DNA of 64,000 nucleotides, from NCBI RefSeq assembly GCF_000328475.2, contig NC_026497.1, positions 62,001 to 126,000 of the forward strand, read 5' to 3'. This document shows positions 36,343-46,681 of this stretch, in pieces (within the stretch, counting starts at the first letter, position 1; every line of letters begins with the position of its first letter). The notes under the pieces are model-generated. The model had not been told where the DNA came from. It was given only the letters and a program-made list of their open reading frames with translations, and searched no databases. The stretch is from Mycosarcoma maydis (lineage: Eukaryota > Basidiomycota > Ustilaginomycetes > Ustilaginales). The position numbers and the translations under genes were made by a program.

Positions 36343-37392
36343 ATGATTCGACCTCCATTCAAGAAACAGCGCCTTAGAAGACGGTCGTCTTCAGGACCTC
36401 AGCTGGATGACATTTTCACATCTTCCTCGGCCGCACACATCTTTGCAGCAGCATCCACGTCTCAATCCTCTTTGGCATCCGCTGTTCTACAACCTACCTC
36501 ATACGAGATAACTTTGAATGATGACCAGGATTTGAAACAGTCACTCAGGGCTACATCTAAAGATAGTTTGGTCCGCGCTCCGCGGCTAGTCACATGGACG
36601 AGCAGCTGCGGAAAGCATTCCATCATCACGGATCGATACGATGCTGTACACCTGCTCTCGCAGCTACCCCAGAAACCTCCGAACACCCATACCGAAACAG
36701 ACGAGATTGACATTGGATGGTCAGACCTCGAAAGTGATACAGAAGACCTGTTCTTCATGACCGACGCTGAAGCGGCTGATTTTCAACACAACAAAGCTAG
36801 GGCTGCATTGGAGGCTCAACGTCTGACAAGACTGGAGGAACTTGGTCCTTCTTCTCCATCTCCTTCTACTGCCTCACACACAACTGTCAAAGATGATGAA
36901 AAAGTAGAGGAACTGAGCAAGGTCCAATTTGAACTGATGCAAAAGACGGCTAGAGTTGTGACATCATCCAGCAACGCTTCGCTACTCGAGATGAAGATTC
37001 TTGCTAATCATGGCGGTGATGGAAGGTTTGATTTTCTGCGCAAGGAGTGGAATCAGAGATGGGGTGGGATCTGGGAGGTACTGAAGGCGAGTAAAGGTGA
37101 GATGGGGTATGATGCCGCGCTGCGCATCCCGAATGGAAAGACAAATACGCCTCCTGCCCTTCAGCCAGGCTTGGTCGCATACGATGACAGCGATGGCGAA
37201 GCACAAGAATCGGACCAAGCCGAAACGAACGAGTCGAATCAAAAGGCCGAACAAACATCAGTCAAGCGTGCAGAGACAGCCACGCTGAAAAAGCAAAAGC
37301 AGACCGAACGTCTGGCGCGTGCCAAGAAGTGGCTCGAAAGCCGATCCGCCAAACCTGCGTCTCCATCCCCAACTCGTTCTACTTCCTCGTGA
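36343..37392 (+). CDS. Uncharacterised conserved-looking protein with SURP-like segment, 349 aa
   Basis: The ATG at 36343 opens a single-exon frame. The basic start (MIRPPFKKQRLRRR) may be a nuclear signal. The middle is acidic (IGWSDLESDTEDLFF near residues 125-139). Residues about 206-255 look like a small folded unit: LLEMKILANHGGDGRFDFL, then KEW..RW..IWEVLK. The pattern leucine–ILANHG–x–D–x–RF–x–FL resembles the end of a SURP/SWAP domain, found in splicing factors, but it is partial. The C-terminus is charged, probably coiled coil (KKQKQTERLARAKKWLE). I do not recognise a named protein. Its divergent pairing with Mago, an RNA-processing factor, is suggestive only. Confidence 0.7.
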   Translation: MIRPPFKKQRLRRRSSSGPQLDDIFTSSSAAHIFAAASTSQSSLASAVLQPTSYEITLNDDQDLKQSLRATSKDSLVRAPRLVTWTSSCGKHSIITDRYDAVHLLSQLPQKPPNTHTETDEIDIGWSDLESDTEDLFFMTDAEAADFQHNKARAALEAQRLTRLEELGPSSPSPSTASHTTVKDDEKVEELSKVQFELMQKTARVVTSSSNASLLEMKILANHGGDGRFDFLRKEWNQRWGGIWEVLKASKGEMGYDAALRIPNGKTNTPPALQPGLVAYDDSDGEAQESDQAETNESNQKAEQTSVKRAETATLKKQKQTERLARAKKWLESRSAKPASPSPTRSTSS

Positions 37393-37687
37393 AATTACAA
37401 ATCTCGATTCCTGCCCAATCCACACCCCGCTTGACCGTCTGACTCCTCACAGTACTAATGTAAAAGCATCACACACGGTGCAAATAGACGTGATAGAATG
37501 AGTGGTGTTGCCAAGGCCAGGAACAGGAGAGACGTGTTTTCAAATGGCAAAATGGGAATACTATTGGTAATACACTGGGATGTAAAAAGTGGGCAAAGGT
37601 AAACAGAGATGAACAAATGCGATGATGCTTTGATAGACGTTCGACGTCTCGTTTTTCAATGAAAGAAGGGCCGAAAGGCAATAGCGC
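37393..37687. other. Convergent 3' flanks, SURP-like gene / HSP60
   Basis: 295 bp between facing stop codons; nothing further seen. Confidence 0.5.
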
Positions 37688-39436
37688 TTAGAAGCCCATG
37701 CCACCCATGCCTCCCATACCACCCATTCCGCCCATGCCACCCATACCACCAGCGGGACCCTTCTCCTCGGGAGCCTCGACGATGCAGCATTCCGAGGTGG
37801 TGAGCAACGACGCGACACCGGAAGCATCCTGGAGCGCAGTTTTGACCACCTTCAAGGGGTCCAAGATACCGGCAGCGATCATGTCCTTGTACTCGCCAAC
37901 ACTGGCATCGTAACCGTAGGTGAAGTCACCAGGCTTCTCAAGCAGGCGGCCGACAACGACGGAACCCTCCTCGCCGGCGTTCTCAACGATAGTTCGCGCA
38001 GGGCGGGTGAGCGCTGCCTTGAGCATGGAAAGACCGAGTTGCTGGTCAAAGTTGGCAGTGGCGACGTCGTTGAGCGCGAGCGATGCCTTGAGCAGCGCAA
38101 CACCACCGCCAGGAAGTACACCGGCCTCGACGGCGGCACGCGTAGCGTTGAGAGCATCGTCGTATCGGTCCTTCTTCTCGCCGACCTCGACTTCGGAGGA
38201 ACCGCCGACCTTGATGACGGCTACACCGCCAGAGAGCTTGGCGAGACGCTCCTGGAGCTTGGTTCGGTCGTACTCAGAGGTGGTAGTGTCGTTGATGGCG
38301 GCACGGATCTGCTCGCATCGCTGAGCGAGACGGTCCTTATCACCCTCACCGTTGAGGAAGATGGTGTCCTCCTTGGTGATGGTGACGGCACCAGTGGTAC
38401 CGAGCATCTCGGGAGTGGCACGGTCGAGCTTGGTCTCGAGCTCGTCCGAGAAGACCTGAGCACCTGTGAGGATGCCGAGATCACCGAGGATGCTCTTGCG
38501 GTTGTCACCGAAGCCGGGGGCCTTGACGGCAGCAACCTGGAGCTGGCCACGGAGCTTGTTGAGAATGCAGGCGGCAAGAGCCTCACCGTCAACGTCCTCA
38601 GCAATGATGAGGAGGGGGCGGCGGAGCTGAGCAGCAGCCTCGAGCGAAGGGAGGATGTCCTGGAGAGCCGAGATCTTCTTCTCAGAGAGGAGGATGAGAG
38701 GCTTCTCGAATTCGACCTTGGCGGTCTTGACGTCGGTGATGAAGTAAGGCGAGATGTAGCCACGGTCGAAACGCATGCCCTCGGTGATCTCGATCTCGTC
38801 TTCGAGCGTCTTTCCCTCCTTGACAGTGATGACACCCTCCTTGCCAACCTTCTCCATGGCGGTGGCGATGAGCTGACCGACATGCTGGTCGCCGTTGGCT
38901 GAGATGGTGGCGACCTGGGCGATCTCGGCAGAAGTGGTGACAGCACGCTTGTTGGTCTCGAGGAACTTGATGACGGCGTCGACACCAGCCTGGACACCAC
39001 GTCGGAGGTCCATGGGGTTGCAGCCAGCAGCGACGTTCTTGACACCCTCGGCGTAGATGGCACGGGCGAGAACAGTGGCGGTGGTAGTACCGTCACCGGC
39101 GATCTCGTTGGTCTTGTTTGCAACGTCCTGGACGAGACGAGCGCCGAGGTTCTCGAACTTGTCCTTGAGGGTGATGGACTTGGCTACGGTGACACCGTCC
39201 TTGGTGATCTTGGGTCCACCGAAAGGCTGCTCGATGATGACGTTGCGACCCTTGGGACCAAGAGTGACCGAGACGGCATTGGCGAGGAGGTTGACACCGT
39301 TGAGCATAGCGGCACGGCCATCGTTGCTGAACTTGACTTCCTTGTGGGCGTTGGCGACGAGCGAGGTGGAGAAGCTGCGGCCCTGGTTGGAAGCGGCCTT
39401 GCGAGCCGGAGTAGCGGCGTTGCGGAGCAGAGACAT
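37688..39436 (-). CDS. HSP60: Mitochondrial chaperonin HSP60, 582 aa
   Basis: The ATG at 39436 starts a mitochondrial presequence ([20 protein letters not shown], then [10 protein letters not shown]), after which mature HSP60 begins near [20 protein letters not shown]. Longer in-frame sequence upstream lacks targeting character. Group I chaperonin signatures are present: [28 protein letters not shown] and, near the C-terminus, the family motif in [19 protein letters not shown]. The tail is the typical GGM repeat ending GMGF. Fourteen subunits form a folding chamber in the matrix, capped by HSP10. The HSP10 gene lies divergently 1.3 kb away. No intron. Confidence 0.98.
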   Translation of the reverse strand: MSLLRNAATPARKAASNQGRSFSTSLVANAHKEVKFSNDGRAAMLNGVNLLANAVSVTLGPKGRNVIIEQPFGGPKITKDGVTVAKSITLKDKFENLGARLVQDVANKTNEIAGDGTTTATVLARAIYAEGVKNVAAGCNPMDLRRGVQAGVDAVIKFLETNKRAVTTSAEIAQVATISANGDQHVGQLIATAMEKVGKEGVITVKEGKTLEDEIEITEGMRFDRGYISPYFITDVKTAKVEFEKPLILLSEKKISALQDILPSLEAAAQLRRPLLIIAEDVDGEALAACILNKLRGQLQVAAVKAPGFGDNRKSILGDLGILTGAQVFSDELETKLDRATPEMLGTTGAVTITKEDTIFLNGEGDKDRLAQRCEQIRAAINDTTTSEYDRTKLQERLAKLSGGVAVIKVGGSSEVEVGEKKDRYDDALNATRAAVEAGVLPGGGVALLKASLALNDVATANFDQQLGLSMLKAALTRPARTIVENAGEEGSVVVGRLLEKPGDFTYGYDASVGEYKDMIAAGILDPLKVVKTALQDASGVASLLTTSECCIVEAPEEKGPAGGMGGMGGMGGMGGMGGMGF

Positions 39437-40731
39437 GACGATGAGTGGGGATATGGATGTTAACGAGAAAGAGAATCCTCCTTGGCTGCGTTGTCGTCGT
39501 CGACTGAGAGTGTAGAGTCGAAGATGAAGAGACAAAAGAAGGAGCGCAAGCAATGTATGTGATGAAGGTTGGATGAGCAAGGAGGCAGGACGAAAAGGCT
39601 GAGCCGGATTCAAGACCGAATCGGACACCCAGCGCTGTATAGAGACTGCACAAGAAGAAAGCACAGGCCGGATCCAACTTCTTCTCGTGCCTTGTTGGAG
39701 AAATTGCAATCGGCTCTCGAGTAGATTCACGAATTTGGTAGCACAGCAGAGTCACAAAATTGTAATTGTACTGGGAGAGCCAATAATTTGCGCTCATTTT
39801 TGTGCCTTATTTTCTTTCTCTTCACGCTGCAGTCTTGTCTAATGTTCTCGACAGATCCATGCTGGTTGGAGATGAATCTCCATTCCAGGACAGGTGTCGA
39901 GCTGAATGGCTTTCCAACCACTCGAACAGACCGTCCTTGCCCCTTCCAGAGCTACTCACAGGGATCAGGTTCTTCACGTCGTGCTGAATCACTGGATCAG
40001 TCTTCTGAGCAGCCGCCAACTCCACACTGTTGTTGACCAACTTTTGGTTTTTTGTTTTTTGTTTTTTTTTTTCTTCTTCTTTCACATTTTTCCCCTTTCT
40101 GCGTGCTGGTTGGAAGAAGTCGTGAGTATGGCTAAATTTTCGGCTTTGTTCTTCAACCTTCCTTGTTACTTTTTTGGCCGGCTTTTGACCGAGCCAAAGT
40201 GCCCACGTTGAATGATTACTCAATGAACTGCTGTGGAGCTATGAATTACCAGTCCTCCGATTCACGGTTTCGCCCGATTTCTCCACAGAAGTGAGAAAGT
40301 GGGTGTAACTGGACAGCGCGGGCTTGGCGGACAACCAACAGCGTCGAGCCAGTTCTTCCAAGCTTTGATACGGCTCTGGAAGCTTCCAGACCTATGAGGG
40401 TCCAGTGTGTGCACGGCAGCAACGACCGTTCCTCTCCGATCTTGATCAACACACGATGAACACGATAGAGCATGACCCTCAACGTGAGACAGTTGTATGA
40501 TCGTGTCGAGTGTGAATAGCAGCGAAGATAGCTTTAGCGACGAGGGCAAGAAAAGACCAAAAAAAGAGTCCGTGTCCCGAATCTGTAAACCCACAAGAGA
40601 GAGAGAGAGAAACAGAGGAAGAAAGGGAGGTTGGGTGACACTTCTTCTGGATTGCCGTTTCGCTATAACGCTTGAACATCCAATACCATCCACCATCACC
40701 CTCATCGAAGATCCAGATCACATCTCTCACA
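39437..40731. promoter_or_regulatory. Shared divergent promoter region of HSP60 and HSP10
   Basis: 1295 bp between the HSP60 ATG (minus) and the HSP10 ATG (plus). It carries a heat-shock-element-like site at 40374-40391 and T-rich runs near 40045-40090. No gene is supported between them. A shared stress-responsive control region for the two partner proteins is the natural reading. Confidence 0.6.
40374..40391. promoter_or_regulatory. Heat-shock-element-like site
   Basis: CTCTGGAAGCTTCCAGAC reads as alternating CTC-tg-GAA-gc-TTC-ca-GAC: two exact and two near-exact units of the Hsf1 site nGAAn in opposite orientations. It lies about 340 bp from the HSP10 start and 940 bp from the HSP60 start. 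Confidence 0.55.
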
Positions 40732-41272
40732 ATGGTACGTATTTGGCTCCCGCGTATCTGTCGCTAGTATGCTCGACATCGTTAGGTGAACAGGATTGCC
40801 CTCGTCTCGGTTCGAATCGTGATAATTGACACCAGAATTGCCTCATCTTCCGTCCGTCTTGCCTCTCGGGTCATTCGATACCGTTCTCACTTGCTACCAA
40901 TCGCATCGCTTGGCTCCTCGACCGCTGAATTCATGCATAACCACCCAACAGGCTACTCAATCTACCATCCGATCCATCAAGTCGGTTGTGCCTCTTCTCG
41001 ACCGGGTGCTCGTGCAGCGTTTCAAGCCCGAAACCAAGACCTCTTCGGGTATCTTTCTCCCTTCCTCAGCCGCCTCTTCCCCCCTTCCCGAGGCTAGTGT
41101 CATTGCCACTGGACCCGGTGCTCCTGACAAGGACGGGAAGATCGTTCCCACCTCAGTCAAGTCCGGTGACAAGGTACTCCTCCCAAGCTGGGGTGGCAAC
41201 TCGATCAAGGTTGGTGAGGACGAGTACTTGCTCATCCGCGACTCGGAGATCCTTGCTAAGATCACCGAGTAA
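40732..41272 (+). CDS. HSP10: Mitochondrial co-chaperonin HSP10, 107 aa, two exons
   Basis: Exon 1 is the ATG alone (40732-40734), followed by GTACGT. The intron of 217 nt ends AACAG at 40951, and exon 2 (40952-41272) supplies the rest. The product starts MATQSTIRSIKSVVPLLDRV and continues LVQRFKPETKTSSGIFLP, the GroES/HSP10 signature with its mobile loop. It then has VIATGPGA and KVLLPSWGGNSIKVGEDEYL. Length matches the family. Without the ATG-only exon the frame lacks a suitable start: the codons before 40952 are not HSP10 and end in intron sequence. HSP10 caps the HSP60 ring encoded divergently next door. Confidence 0.95.
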
Positions 41273-41552
41273 GCGAACACACCGCTTGTCAAGTGCTCAA
41301 CAAGGATAATACTCCACCCTTTGTAACATCAGCATCGGCCCCTTTCCGACTGGGCTCGCTCGGCTCGCTCGTTAGATCATTATCAAGCAAGCATGTCGTA
41401 GGGCGACCTCGAAATCTCATTCTCGCTCATTTGCATCACATTATTCATCACCATCCACTCTCCAGAATGTGAAGCGGCTTAGAGCATCAACGAACGACAG
41501 CTTTGACAGACAACTTGCGTTCTGCACAATGTAAGATCAAGGAGCTCGACAT

Positions 41553-43631
41553 TCAATCTGCTTCACTTTGGGCCATGCTAGCCGCAGTCGTGCCTTTGGT
41601 TGTACTTGCACTGCCTGTCGCCGCGCCGGATACGCCGATCAGATGTCGGCTCACCGCCGCGAGACCACCATAAGCGCCCGTTTCTAGACCACCCACAACG
41701 CCAACGAACGAGCCTCGCTTGCTACCTCCTGCCATCGCCGGCCTTTTTGGTTGCTTGTTCTTCTCTTCTTGCTTTTCCGTCGTGTCCTCCGTTGCTGCCT
41801 CCTTGTCCTGAGTCTGCTTCGTCGCTTCGTCATACATTTCGCGCGAGATTGCAGTGAGCGGAGTCGTCTTCAGAGCGCCTGCTAATGATGCACCCATCCA
41901 TGGTAGCAGGTTCGCCGCAAACGCGGGCGCAGATCCACCTGTAGCAGTCTTCTTGTCGTTCTTGCCCCCTTGATTGGGTGGTGAAATTTCGGGCCAGGGA
42001 TCATTTAACACCGCCACTGACCCATGCAGGCTCGTTCGCTGCACGATATCTCGCCCTTCGCTTGAAGTTTTTTCGCCTTTGCCTGGAGTTTTGAGACGAT
42101 GGCCCACGTATTTGTCGATTGACAGTCGCCCTCTTGTCTGCTCCGCTTTCTCAATAGCCATGGCCAATTGCGTCCGAAACCGATTTGCGAATCCAGGCAA
42201 CATCGCTGTTCCACCTGAAACCAGAATGTTTTCGCACATGACGCGACGTAGGTCGATCGGAAGCTTTGACATGGCCGAAACCGTCATGTCAATCAAACTA
42301 GGATCATCCTGAGTGCCTTGTTCGAATAGAAGCTCGGCTGCACGCTCACGCACCCAACCGGGTATCGCGATGACGCCAGACACTTGTGCCTTTCGAGAAG
42401 CGCCGGACAAGGCGGACGATGATGAGGAAGGCGGTGCCGAGATGCTCTGAAGCAGGGAGGCGGTGCCGTTCGGATCGACCGAGTCCGGTGCAATTGCAAA
42501 CGTAAACGGCGTGGCTGTCGAAGCAGACAAATACTTTTGGCGAATGGTAGAAGCGGCTAAGTTTGCTGTCTGGTCTGCCAACCTTGAGGTAGCCTCAGAT
42601 GATTCGAGTTCTAGTTCTGAGAACAAATCCTCGAGACCACTGAGGTTCGGATCATATGAGCTGACGAACAGCGCTTTCGCCTTGATCTGGTCGAGTCGAT
42701 CGTCAGTAAGCAGTGAAGGGTCGATAGCATGTGTTCTCTCTCGAAGTGACTTTGAAGAATCCTGCAGGCTGACCTGTGCAGCGACAAACTTGCCGTGTCG
42801 CAAAAGCAGATGCCTCAACCTCGCGTTGAGCCGTCTTCCCGCTCGAGACGTTGACGCCACGTGACTCATCAGTGGTCTCCCATAGTACACTGGCATGAGC
42901 GTAGCCTCGAGATAGCCAACTTCGACAACGAGACCTGTGATGCATCCAACCGCCAACAGGCTCAATAGTGGTGCAGGAACGAAGGATACCGATGGCACCT
43001 GCAGGTTGTTGAATAGCACCTGACAGATCATCTCTTGGATCGAGCTGGACAGCATCGGGTTCTCGACCACAAGCACCTTTCTCTGCTTGGGATCTACCAT
43101 AAGATGCTGGATAAAGGCAGTGCGGAGCAGCTGCGTGAGCTGTGCAAGCACAGTTGCACGCTTGGCCCGACGCAGCTGATCATCGGCACATAGCTCCGAG
43201 TCCAGATCCCAAAGTGTCTCGCCGACCTTGTACGGATCTGTGTTGCAATCTGATTTATCGAGGTGCAGATAGGACGTGGACGGTTGCGAAAAGCTGACCG
43301 AAGGGACGATGGCGCGTGGTCGAGGTTCGCCACTGAAGCCAAACTTGGAGTATCTGCTGCCAATGTCGAGGATGATCCTGTCTTCGGTGCCGAAGAGCGA
43401 GTGCCGTCGAGTCGCGCTAGAGTATGCAGAAGAGTAGGATTGCGAGCTCGATAATGCAACTGCAGATCTCGACGCGCTGGAGGATGAAAGGTGTGCGGAT
43501 GACGAAGATCTGCTCGGAACTGATGCTGATGTTTGCTGAAACGATACCTTGCGACTTTCTGTCGCCGCCGAGACTGCGCTGGACCTTGTCGCTGCAATGT
43601 CCGCAGGCGCTTCTGGCTGAATGCTCGACAT
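41553..43631 (-). CDS. ARP10: Actin-related protein, Arp10-like (dynactin pointed-end), 692 aa
   Basis: I chose the ATG at 43631 (MSSIQPEAPADIAATR); further upstream the frame reads through promoter repeats. About 85 Ser-rich residues precede an actin fold beginning DRIILDIGSRYSKFGFSGEP, with RAIVPS after it and later VLVVENPMLSSSIQEMICQV and MCENILVSGGTAMLPGFANR. ATP-site residues are degenerate relative to actin, and there is a long low-complexity C-terminal tail. These points fit Arp10/Arp11, which caps the pointed end of the Arp1 filament in dynactin. Other divergent Arps (nuclear Arps) are less likely but possible. No intron. Confidence 0.75.
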   Translation of the reverse strand: MSSIQPEAPADIAATRSSAVSAATESRKVSFQQTSASVPSRSSSSAHLSSSSASRSAVALSSSQSYSSAYSSATRRHSLFGTEDRIILDIGSRYSKFGFSGEPRPRAIVPSVSFSQPSTSYLHLDKSDCNTDPYKVGETLWDLDSELCADDQLRRAKRATVLAQLTQLLRTAFIQHLMVDPKQRKVLVVENPMLSSSIQEMICQVLFNNLQVPSVSFVPAPLLSLLAVGCITGLVVEVGYLEATLMPVYYGRPLMSHVASTSRAGRRLNARLRHLLLRHGKFVAAQVSLQDSSKSLRERTHAIDPSLLTDDRLDQIKAKALFVSSYDPNLSGLEDLFSELELESSEATSRLADQTANLAASTIRQKYLSASTATPFTFAIAPDSVDPNGTASLLQSISAPPSSSSSALSGASRKAQVSGVIAIPGWVRERAAELLFEQGTQDDPSLIDMTVSAMSKLPIDLRRVMCENILVSGGTAMLPGFANRFRTQLAMAIEKAEQTRGRLSIDKYVGHRLKTPGKGEKTSSEGRDIVQRTSLHGSVAVLNDPWPEISPPNQGGKNDKKTATGGSAPAFAANLLPWMGASLAGALKTTPLTAISREMYDEATKQTQDKEAATEDTTEKQEEKNKQPKRPAMAGGSKRGSFVGVVGGLETGAYGGLAAVSRHLIGVSGAATGSASTTKGTTAASMAQSEAD

Positions 43632-44084
43632 TGTTATACAAGGTCGACCGTCCAAGAAGAACGACAAGATGGATGACAGGCTGGTCACCGGCACGACACC
43701 AGACCAACACGTTCTTCCTGTCTTCACGCTTGCACTGTGACTGTGACTGTTGAGCCTGCTGCGGTGTTGCTTGTTGTCTTTTAAGTCGTGAGTCTCGTGT
43801 CTCAGTCTGTCGCGTGTCGAATTTGGCGGCTCTGAATCAAGAATCGTGAATCTTTTAACAAAATCGTGAATCTTGGCCTGTGCCCCCAAGCGCAGCTTTT
43901 TTTTTGGTGAGCTTGGACCTCCACCTCGAAGCTTCTCAGCCTGTCTCTGCTTCCTTGTGCACTTGCATCTTCCCAACCAAGCTTCTCCTTTAGATTTGAT
44001 CTTGTCTGTTGCGACCTCTACTTGGTCTTGGATACTCTTGTCCCCCTCTCACAGTACGCGCAGGATCGAGCGTCTGACGTCAAC
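43632..44084. promoter_or_regulatory. Divergent promoter region, ARP10 / ULA1
   Basis: 453 bp between two start codons. Two ATCGTGAATC heptamer copies at about 43849-43873, plus TAAGTCGTGAGTC near 43778. Confidence 0.5.
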
Positions 44085-45935
44085 ATGTCCAGCATCGGCG
44101 CAGATCCGCTTCCAACAACCGACTCGACCATCACGATTCAACGACCTTCGGCACATACACAACGATACGACCGGCAGCTACGATTGTGGGCATCGTCGGG
44201 CCAGTCTTCGCTCGAAAAGTCACGCATTCTCGTTATTGGAGCGTCGGCGCTATCAGCTCAGGTTCTCAAGAACTTGGTCCTCCCCGGTATCGGCTCGTTT
44301 GTGCTGCTTGATGATTCTATCGTCGATGGTGCCGATCTAGGTGTCAACTTCTTCTTGCAGCCTGGCGAGAGCGAGGGAAAGTATGCGGCCGAGGAGATGT
44401 GCCGCCTTCTCACAGAGATGAATACCAGTGTCGCTTCAGAGGCCAAGCTCGAAAACCCTGCATCGCTGTTGCAATCTGATCCAAGCTTTTATGCGGGCTT
44501 CACCTTGGTGATCTCTGTTAATCAATCGAGGTCATTCGACTTGGCTCTCTCGGATGCACTATGGGCGCTGCAATCTCCATCACCACAGGTGCCTCTGCTC
44601 AGGGTACGTAGCGCTGGAATGCTGGCCGAGATGCAGATCAGCCTCAAGGAGCTCGGAATCATCGAAACGCATCCGGACAGCGTGGTTGACTTGAGAATCA
44701 CAAGACCGTTCCCAGAGCTGCTTGATGCCGCTCAGCACTTCGATCTCAATACAAACGATACGATGGAGCACAGTCATATTCCATTCCCCATCATTCTTAT
44801 CAAGAAGCTCGCCGAATGGCAAGCTGCACACGATGGCCAGCTTCCCACAACCAAAGATCGTGATGCTTTTGTTAAGCAGGTCAATGCATCTCGAGTGGCG
44901 AGCAACCCAGATGCGGAAAATTTTGACGAGGCTATCTCAGCGTTGGGAAAGCATCTCTGGCGACCTATCGCTTCCAATGGCGTTGGCGGTGGCGGTGTAC
45001 CTGACGAGGTCGAAGCTATGTTCCAGGATGCTGCCTGCGACAACCTCACACCAGCGTCGACCAATTTTTGGATCCTGGTTCGTGCCCTGCGCGAGTTTGT
45101 GGCGGCATCACCGTCACGGTGTCTCCCCCTATCTGGATCCGTCCCGGACATGAAAGCCACGTCCTCCGGCTACATCAAGCTACAGAATATCTACAGAACC
45201 AAGTCGCTGCAGGATCTGGCGCAGTTCAAGAAGCTGGTTCTAGACATTTGCATGGCGGCAGGCGTCGAGGGTAAAATTGCCGATGACGAGATCGAGGCGT
45301 TTGTCAAGCATGCTGGCTATCTGAAGCTGATCCGAGGACGTAGCGAGAGACAACGATGTCAAGAGCCGAATCAAGAGACAGCGATGCTTGCCTTTATGGA
45401 TCCTGTCAATCCGTGCACGTTTCAACATCACATTGCTCTTGCAGCAGCAGATCAATTTCTCGAGCAAAACGGTAGATACCCGGGTGTTCGGCAACAAGCT
45501 TTTCCTGCCTTGCTCGTAGGCGCAAACGGCACGGAAAAAGACGCTTCTGGCGATGTGCAGCCACGAGCGGCGAAACGGCAAAAGTCAGAAACACCTACAG
45601 GCGAGCTCGATTCTAGTATAACCGACGTCAAGATGCGCGACATCACAGCAGATCAAGAGACCTCCAAGGATCAAGACGAGCTGCTGACGATCGCCAAGAA
45701 GCTAGCTACGAAACAGTTCAACATTGCTGACGATGGCGACGAGTGGGAGAAGATTGAAAATAGTGTTGGTGAGCTGGTAAGATCAGCTCATGCTAGTCTG
45801 CCCGCTACAACGGCCTTGATGGGAGGTGTGGTGGCACAAGAAGCGATCAAGTTGATCACCAAGCAGTACGTTCCAGCGGACAACACGGTCATTTACGACG
45901 GAATACAGCAGGCTATTGGCGTGTTCCGGCTTTAG
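44085..45935 (+). CDS. ULA1: NEDD8-activating enzyme E1 regulatory subunit (ULA1/APP-BP1), 616 aa
   Basis: The ATG at 44085 (MSSIGADPLPTTDSTI) gives the family start; the frame also has upstream residues without similarity. The motif TQRYDRQLRLWASSGQSSLE followed by ILVIGASALSAQVLKNLVLPGIGSF is the ThiF-type adenylation fold of the inactive E1 half. The C-terminus ends ALMGGVVAQEAIKLITKQYV, as in ULA1. There is no catalytic cysteine domain, which in the two-chain enzyme belongs to UBA3. Ula1–Uba3 activates Rub1/NEDD8 for cullin modification and so controls SCF-type ubiquitin ligases. An internal region near residues 300-450 is the usual insert. No intron. Confidence 0.93.
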   Translation: MSSIGADPLPTTDSTITIQRPSAHTQRYDRQLRLWASSGQSSLEKSRILVIGASALSAQVLKNLVLPGIGSFVLLDDSIVDGADLGVNFFLQPGESEGKYAAEEMCRLLTEMNTSVASEAKLENPASLLQSDPSFYAGFTLVISVNQSRSFDLALSDALWALQSPSPQVPLLRVRSAGMLAEMQISLKELGIIETHPDSVVDLRITRPFPELLDAAQHFDLNTNDTMEHSHIPFPIILIKKLAEWQAAHDGQLPTTKDRDAFVKQVNASRVASNPDAENFDEAISALGKHLWRPIASNGVGGGGVPDEVEAMFQDAACDNLTPASTNFWILVRALREFVAASPSRCLPLSGSVPDMKATSSGYIKLQNIYRTKSLQDLAQFKKLVLDICMAAGVEGKIADDEIEAFVKHAGYLKLIRGRSERQRCQEPNQETAMLAFMDPVNPCTFQHHIALAAADQFLEQNGRYPGVRQQAFPALLVGANGTEKDASGDVQPRAAKRQKSETPTGELDSSITDVKMRDITADQETSKDQDELLTIAKKLATKQFNIADDGDEWEKIENSVGELVRSAHASLPATTALMGGVVAQEAIKLITKQYVPADNTVIYDGIQQAIGVFRL

Positions 45936-46681
45936 AGGCCTGAGCAGGTCGGAAGCAATCACGAATGCGTCAACATCATCTTTGACACCGTCGCGAGTTC
46001 GAACATGTGTTGTGTTCTCTCGTTGATCGCAGCGTTCACGCATTAGAAAAAAACCATGACTGGATGTTAGACTTAGACACGCCAGAGTGACCTCACGTGA
46101 TGCAGAATCCAGCACAGCTCTGGTCAGCCAGGCTCTATGCGGCTGTGACGCGCGTGATTCAGAGCTGTTGAGTATTCACGATTAATGACTGACGAGACCA
46201 ACAAGCCAAAAAAAAAGCCAGAAAACGCGTCGGGGTGTGTTGGTTAAATTCGAGACGACTCACAACTAATTTGAAGAGACGCGCGCTGATCCAACAAAAA
46301 TTGAGAGCAACACAGATCAACAATCACGAATCTGCATTCTCCACTCACGACTGAAGCTGCGGCGAAGCTGCGGCCAGAGTCTTTGCCCCGCTTCCATCCC
46401 TCCTCCCTTCACTCACCGCTTGCTATCCCCTACATATCAACAAGAGTACGCCAGAAAGTCATGGCCTCGACTGCTCAAGCCTAGCATCAAAAGATTGTCA
46501 CATTCTTTCCACGCATTACTCAACGCGAAGACGGGTCCCCATATCACACTTGTTGTCGACACAGGGTACTTGATCTCATCGACGCATAAGTCTCGCAACT
46601 GCATTGGCCAGAGGAGACGGCACAGTTGCTAAAGACTTTCTATCATCGACCATATTACCGTGCATACTGTGATAGGCAAAC
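45936..46681. other. Intergenic gap between ULA1 and SMC2
   Basis: 746 bp with ULA1 3' flank and SMC2 promoter. Heptamer copies at 45957, 46174 and 46323, and an ACTCACGACT variant near 46338. No gene seen. Confidence 0.5.

Noticed and set aside
38039..39123. Long antisense frames in HSP60
   Set aside because: Both overlap conserved chaperonin sequence and encode biased Ser/Leu/Arg- or Asp/Gly-rich products.
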